A stretch of 12,187 nt of DNA from Smittium mucronatum (taxonomy: Eukaryota > Kickxellomycota > Harpellomycetes > Harpellales > Legeriomycetaceae), in contig LSSL01001773.1 of NCBI GenBank assembly GCA_001953115.1, positions 1-12,187 on the forward strand. Reading direction: 5' to 3'. A program made the position numbers and the translations under genes. Of the stretch, positions 9,049 to 12,187 are shown piece by piece (position 1 is the first letter of the stretch; each line of letters opens with the position of its first letter). The notes under the pieces are model-generated. The model saw only the letters and a program-made list of their open reading frames with translations. It was not told the origin of the DNA and did no database searches.

Positions 9049-9533
9049 TTGATACGTTGAAAATCTATAAAAATGTTTCTAAGGTTGGAAAAAAGGTTAA
9101 TTTGAACGAAATCACCGTTAGATATATGATAAAGACATCTGAATATTTAAGAAAGGTGGATAAAAATATAACTGAATATAAAAAGATCATATCGTTTTAC
9201 AAGAGGCCAGAGCTTTTTATGGAGTTATAAAAAAATACTTTTACAATTGTTTTAAGCCTAATTCAAAAAAAAATCCTCCACCACTACAGCCAAAAATTAA
9301 AAAAAAATCCTATTTCAGTTTAAAAAAAGCTTAATAATTTAAAAAAGGGAGATGAAGAAATAAACTTTTTTGCAAGCAGTGAGTGGTTTGAAAATTTCAA
9401 ACGAAGAATGGGGCTGCATAATATTAAATTAACTGGTGAAGTTGCCAGTGGTGATAATATCTTTGTTAAAAAATTCTCTTGCTTACTCAGTAGAATTATA
9501 AACAAAAAAAAAAAAGGATATTTGTCATGTCAG

Positions 9534-9597
9534 GCGAGTTTTTTTATATTTTGAATATTATATTATATGAATATATTTCAAAAATTTATTGGGATAG
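9534..9597 (+). other. 64-bp intron-like insertion in the transposase
   Basis: The codons KGYLSCQ end in CAG at 9531-9533 and VFN resumes at 9598; these motifs normally are adjacent in Jerky/Tigger transposases. The interrupting 64 bp starts GCGAGT and ends GGGATAG, giving CAG|GCGAGT...ATAG|GT, i.e. a GC-AG intron with otherwise ideal donor bases (one base from CAG|GTGAGT). It is very AT-rich, lies in phase 0, and its length is not a multiple of three. No flanking direct repeat is visible. Small AT-rich random insertion is the alternative. Confidence 0.5.
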
Positions 9598-9991
9598 GTA
9601 TTCAATATTTATGAAACATGCTTTTATTGGAAAAAGATGCCATCAAGAACTTACGTTCCAATAAATGAAAAAGTTGCATCTGGTTTAAAGCCCCTAAAAG
9701 ACATATTTATCTTAATAGTAGTTTCAAATTCTACAGGCGATTTTAAATTGAAGCCCATTGTTATATACTCCTACGAGACTTCAAAAGAATTAAAAATTTT
9801 CGAGAAAAAAAGCCTATCGGTAATATGGAGATCATCCAAAAAAGCTATATGACTAAATAATATTATTTGAATATTTATAAAACCAACTTGTGTCAGAGTT
9901 TAAAAAGTACTGCAAAAAATGAAAATAGATTTCGAAATTCTGCTTTTAATGGATAGTGCATCTGTGCATTAAAAATCTCTAGTTGGTCTAG

Positions 9992-10087
9992 TTGATTGAG
10001 TTGAATTTTTTTTTTTTTTACGGGAAATTTATTTTAAAGTTAATAAAAAGTTATAAAAACTAATTTAAAAAAATTGATTGAGTTGAA
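9992..10087 (-). mobile_element. 68-bp insert with 14-bp target duplication, poly(A) retroposon-like
   Basis: A perfect 14-bp direct repeat TTGATTGAGTTGAA (9992-10005 and 10074-10087) flanks 68 bp that start with T14 (10006-10019) and end with A7. Taking out the insert and one repeat copy joins SLVGLVD to VEVIFIPPNTTYLIQPM in one frame, as expected in the family. On the minus strand the insert is a short sequence with a 14-base poly(A) tail. A 14-bp duplication plus a poly(A) tail is the pattern left by LINE-type target-primed reverse transcription, so a 5'-truncated retroposed RNA is the favoured reading. The source RNA is not recognised. Confidence 0.75.
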
Positions 10088-10753
10088 GTAATTTTTATTC
10101 CACCGAATACAACTTATTTAATTCAGCCCATGGAATATGGAGTAATTTCTAAATTAAAGGCTTACTACATAAAAAAATCCTTTGATATGCTGAGTTCAAA
10201 TATAAACGAAGAGTCAATTTCGTTGGAAGAATTTTGGAAAAAATTTAGCATAATGGATGTAGTTTTTATAGTTTCAGAATCCTGGGATCAAATATCTTCG
10301 ACATGCTTGCAAAGGTTTTGGAAAAAAAATAATTCCTTGGATTTCTGACAATACCAATGAAATAGCAAAAAAAACTGTCAAATCTCAGACTGGGTTGTAT
10401 TAATATTTGTTCTAATTTGGGATTTAATGGCATTTTTAAGAAAATATCGACTAATAAATTGATTTAAGCAATTAATAAGATCTTTTTATGATAGCAGTGA
10501 CTATGAATATCCCAAGCAGGCTTCTGGAAATGTGGAGAAATTTTTTTATAAATAAGTAAATGTCGAATCGAAAAAATATCAAGAGGATTAAGCCTCATAG
10601 AAGAGGTATTGATTTTTTAAAAATTTCAGATGATGATTTACTCCGATCTGAAAGTATGATTAAAAATATTTAAAAGGTCTTGCAACCATAAAAAACATTT
10701 TAGAAAAATCAAAAAATGAGGTCCAGTCATCGACACTTGAATTTTTTATTTAA

Positions 10754-11099
10754 ATAAAAGAAATAAAAATAAGTTATTAAACTTTAACGGAAAAAGTTAT
10801 TTTGTTTAAAAAATACAAATAATATTACCAAATTGATGGTTTTTATTTATAAATAAATCGTAAAAATATTTTAAATAATTCTTTTTCGAAATTAAAACTT
10901 ATTAGGGCTGGTGGTTGATGGTCGAGGGTCGAGGGTAGAGGGGAAAATATTTTTATAATAAAAAATATTTTCAAGACTTATGAAAAAATTAAAATATCGT
11001 TTATTTATTAATAGAAACATATTTAGAAAAATTATATATAGTATAATTGTAAAGATAGTTATTTGAAAACGAAAAATAAAAAAATCAATACTAAAAGAA
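10754..11099. other. AT-rich 3' flank of the pogo-like transposase
   Basis: No gene. The stretch contains the G-rich motif and hairpin at 10905-10972 but otherwise only A/T homopolymers. The expected right terminus of the pogo-like element is not present. Confidence 0.6.
10905..10972 (+). repeat. G-rich motif followed by a perfect 12-bp hairpin
   Basis: Four G-runs (10905-10907, 10926-10928, 10933-10935, 10940-10943), with GGTCGAGGGTCGAGGGTAG as a short tandem, form a candidate G-quadruplex on the + strand (first loop long, 18 nt). It runs straight into GAAAATATTTTT (10943-10954), which pairs perfectly with AAAAATATTTTC (10961-10972) around ATAATA. The G+C of the first part is much above its surroundings. 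Function unknown. Confidence 0.6.
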
Positions 11100-11950
11100 A
11101 GAGTTTGTGTGTAAAAAAGCGGGATGATTTTTAAAATTTTGTGTGTAACAAAATGATAACGTGTTAATAGTGTTGTTGGATGGGAGTAAAGATGAAGGGG
11201 ACAAACGAGAAAGTTGGATGAAAAGGACTGTACTATAAATAATTGCCGGAAAAATAAAAACAGAAGAAAAATGTGAGTATTAAAGAGGTGGAAGGCAAAT
11301 AGAAATTATATTATAAAGAATAATATGGAAAAAAATGTAGGAAATGGGAGGATGAATAAGTCGGTTTAGTTTAAAAAAATGAAGAGTTAAATGGGAGTGG
11401 TAAAAAAAAGATAGAGTAAAATTTTGGATAAAATGGTGAGTGGGGAGTGAAAGCAAAGACAAAAGAAGGGAAGATGTGAATAAGGAAGAGGTTTAATTTA
11501 AATGATGAGATGGTATGAGGTAAAATAATTTTGAAAGGAAGTGAAGATAAAAAGAGTGAATGTTAAAAAAAAATTGAAAAAAAGAGAGGGTAAAATAATG
11601 TTAGAAGGTATATGGGTTTGAATAAAGAAGGAGGAAAGAAAGAAATAATTCTGGGGTATAAATGAGGAAGGTAAAAGGGTGGGGTGGGAGAGTTAAAAAA
11701 AGGGGGAGGTGATAGTATAAAAGAGTGGTGAGGTAAATTTATAAAGAAAGAGGGAATAAAGAAAGAGAAGGCAGAAAAAACATACTAACGAAAAATTTCG
11801 GTGGTATAAATATAGAAGGAATAAGTGAGTGGGGTAGGGGGTAAAAAACTATTGAAGAAAATGATGAGTTAAAGGGTGCGTGGTAAAAAAAAGGGAAGGG
11901 AAAAATTGAATGTTAAAAATTGGAGATAGTATGAAAAGAAAAGTGATTGT
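11100..11950 (+). repeat. purine-rich, C-depleted low-complexity block with degenerate repeats
   Basis: About 850 bp in which the + strand is mostly A and G with some T and almost no C. Between 11296 and 11771 (476 nt) only four C are present (11362, 11454, 11460, 11651). Recurrent imperfect phrases suggest an old tandem array: GAGTTAAA..G.GTGGTAAAAAAAAG at about 11383 and 11863; GGTAAAATAAT at 11519 and 11589; GGTATAAAT..AGAAGG-like phrases at 11655 and 11803 (a weaker one at 11512); GAATGTTAAAAA at 11558 and 11908. A fixed period was not established. Open frames on the minus strand here are pyrimidine-rich artefacts. Confidence 0.7.
11677..11706 (+). other. candidate G-quadruplex
   Basis: GGG-T-GGGG-T-GGG (11677-11688), a 13-nt loop, then GGGGG (11702-11706) gives four G-tracts with two single-base loops. 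A second cluster, GGGG-TA-GGGGG, lies near 11830-11841. Such motifs are rare expectations in DNA this AT-rich. Whether they fold or act is unknown. Confidence 0.6.
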
Positions 11951-12187
11951 AAAAAGTCTTATTATAAAGGTTTCGCAAACTTAGTTTATTTTTTTTCATT
12001 ATTGTTTCCAATTTTTTATTAAATTATTAATAGAATTTCAAATTCGGATTATTCGAAAATGTGATTTGTGAAATTATTTTTGATTTTAAGTGGTATTTAC
12101 TAACAATCTTTGTTTCAAATTTCGAGTCTTTTCTAGTTTTATTCGCTATCAAAGAGCGAATTTTTTTTATGCATGAAATATAGCGAT
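11951..12187. other. AT-rich window end with one hairpin
   Basis: No gene recognised. ATTCGCT (12141-12147) and AGCGAAT (12155-12161) form a perfect 7-bp stem around ATCAAAG, followed by a T-run. In shape it resembles a bacterial terminator, but nothing bacterial lies next to it. The sequence near 12022-12045 (AATAGAATTTCAAATTCGGA) weakly resembles the inverse of the left pogo-like terminus. Confidence 0.5.

Larger units (their letters stand above)
8731..10753 (+). mobile_element. pogo/Tigger-like DNA transposon, left end present, right end not found
   Basis: The left terminus CAGGCAACCCTTGATTTATG follows a TA (8729-8730), the target dinucleotide of this superfamily, and has the CAG-start and CCYTYGATTTATGCG character of Tigger/Jerky-type ends. 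A Jerky-like transposase in the same orientation follows at 8981-10753. The matching right terminus (ending in GGTTGCCTG then TA) was not found within the window, so the stated end is only the end of coding homology. Either the right end was deleted or replaced, or the element extends into or past the purine-rich block at 11100-11950. Confidence 0.8.
8981..10753 (+). pseudogene. Jerky/Tigger-like (pogo, DDE_1) transposase, broken
   Basis: The ancestral protein would bind the element ends and move it by a pogo-type DDD mechanism. ATG at 8981 opens MCEEGLKRNKIKLSISD, a frame shift in the AT microsatellite (9031-9048) leads to KVGKKVNLNEITVRYMIK, a Psq-type helix-turn-helix. The CENP-B-type DNA-binding block (9324-9533) reads FFASSEWFENFKRRMGLHNI then KLTGEVASGDN and KGYLSCQ. 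After an intron-like interruption (9534-9597) the DDE_1 domain runs VFNIYETCFYWKKMPSRTYV, VASGLKPLKD, GDFKLKPIV, VIWRSSKKA (9598-9849), then in other frames NQLVSEFKKYC, MKIDFEILLLMDSASVH, VIFIPPNTTYLIQPMEYGVI and the tail LEEFWKKFSIMDVV to 10348, and KNILEKSKNEVQSS near the stop at 10751. The first catalytic Asp is Tyr (9610), the second is intact (9952), the third is Glu (10133). At least five frame shifts and several stops (including 9967 and 9997) confirm a dead copy. Confidence 0.9.

Noticed and set aside
11280..11462. 60-residue minus-strand open frame rich in Ser, Leu, Phe, His
   Set aside because: It is a by-product of the pyrimidine-rich strand of the C-depleted block, where stops are rare; no domain or conserved pattern is visible.
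12141..12170. Stem-loop plus T-run as an intrinsic bacterial terminator
   Set aside because: The window is eukaryotic in content and has no gene ending there; a 7-bp stem with A/T flanks can be chance.

Overview
This window is very AT-rich, non-coding-looking eukaryotic DNA that holds the remains of three different cut-and-paste DNA transposons and no intact gene. The three superfamilies (Tc1/mariner, PIF/Harbinger, pogo/Tigger-Jerky), the degenerate microsatellites, a Thr-rich repeat and a possible poly(A) retroposition scar all point to a eukaryote. The extreme AT content would fit a transposon-rich parasite such as an expanded-genome microsporidian, or an AT-rich invertebrate; the window cannot decide. 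TGA, TAA and TAG all interrupt the reconstructable frames, so the breaks look like decay and not a reassigned genetic code.

Layout. About 38-2268 is a Tc1/mariner-type element with unusually long (about 250-285 bp) terminal inverted repeats built from 62-bp subrepeats. Its transposase (957-1971) has lost its frame but keeps all three candidate catalytic acids. About 3378-4450 is a PIF/Harbinger (IS5-like, DDE_4) transposase remnant in which two of three catalytic positions are substituted; its ends were not found. About 4451-7590 is a gene desert with poly-C, AT microsatellites and several small hairpins. About 7594-8096 is a microsatellite followed by an ACN-triplet, Thr-rich repeat that behaves like a broken repetitive-protein reading frame. 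From 8731 there is a pogo/Tigger-like element with a recognisable left inverted terminus next to a TA dinucleotide. Its Jerky-type transposase (8981-10753) has a DNA-binding domain, a CENP-B-type second helix-turn-helix domain and a DDE_1 domain, all broken.

Two short insertions inside the pogo-like transposase stand out. One (9534-9597) looks like a 64-bp GC-AG intron placed exactly between two normally adjacent conserved motifs. The other (10006-10073) is a 68-bp T-tract-led insert flanked by a perfect 14-bp direct repeat, and removing it with one repeat copy rejoins the frame; this looks like a tiny truncated poly(A) retroposon.

The right end (10905-11950) is different in composition. A G-rich motif is followed at once by a perfect 12-bp hairpin, then by about 850 bp of purine-rich DNA almost without C on the + strand, which includes strong G-quadruplex-type runs. 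No host gene, tRNA, rRNA or CRISPR was recognised. The elements do not work together; the window is best read as layered insertion and decay in a transposon-rich intergenic region.
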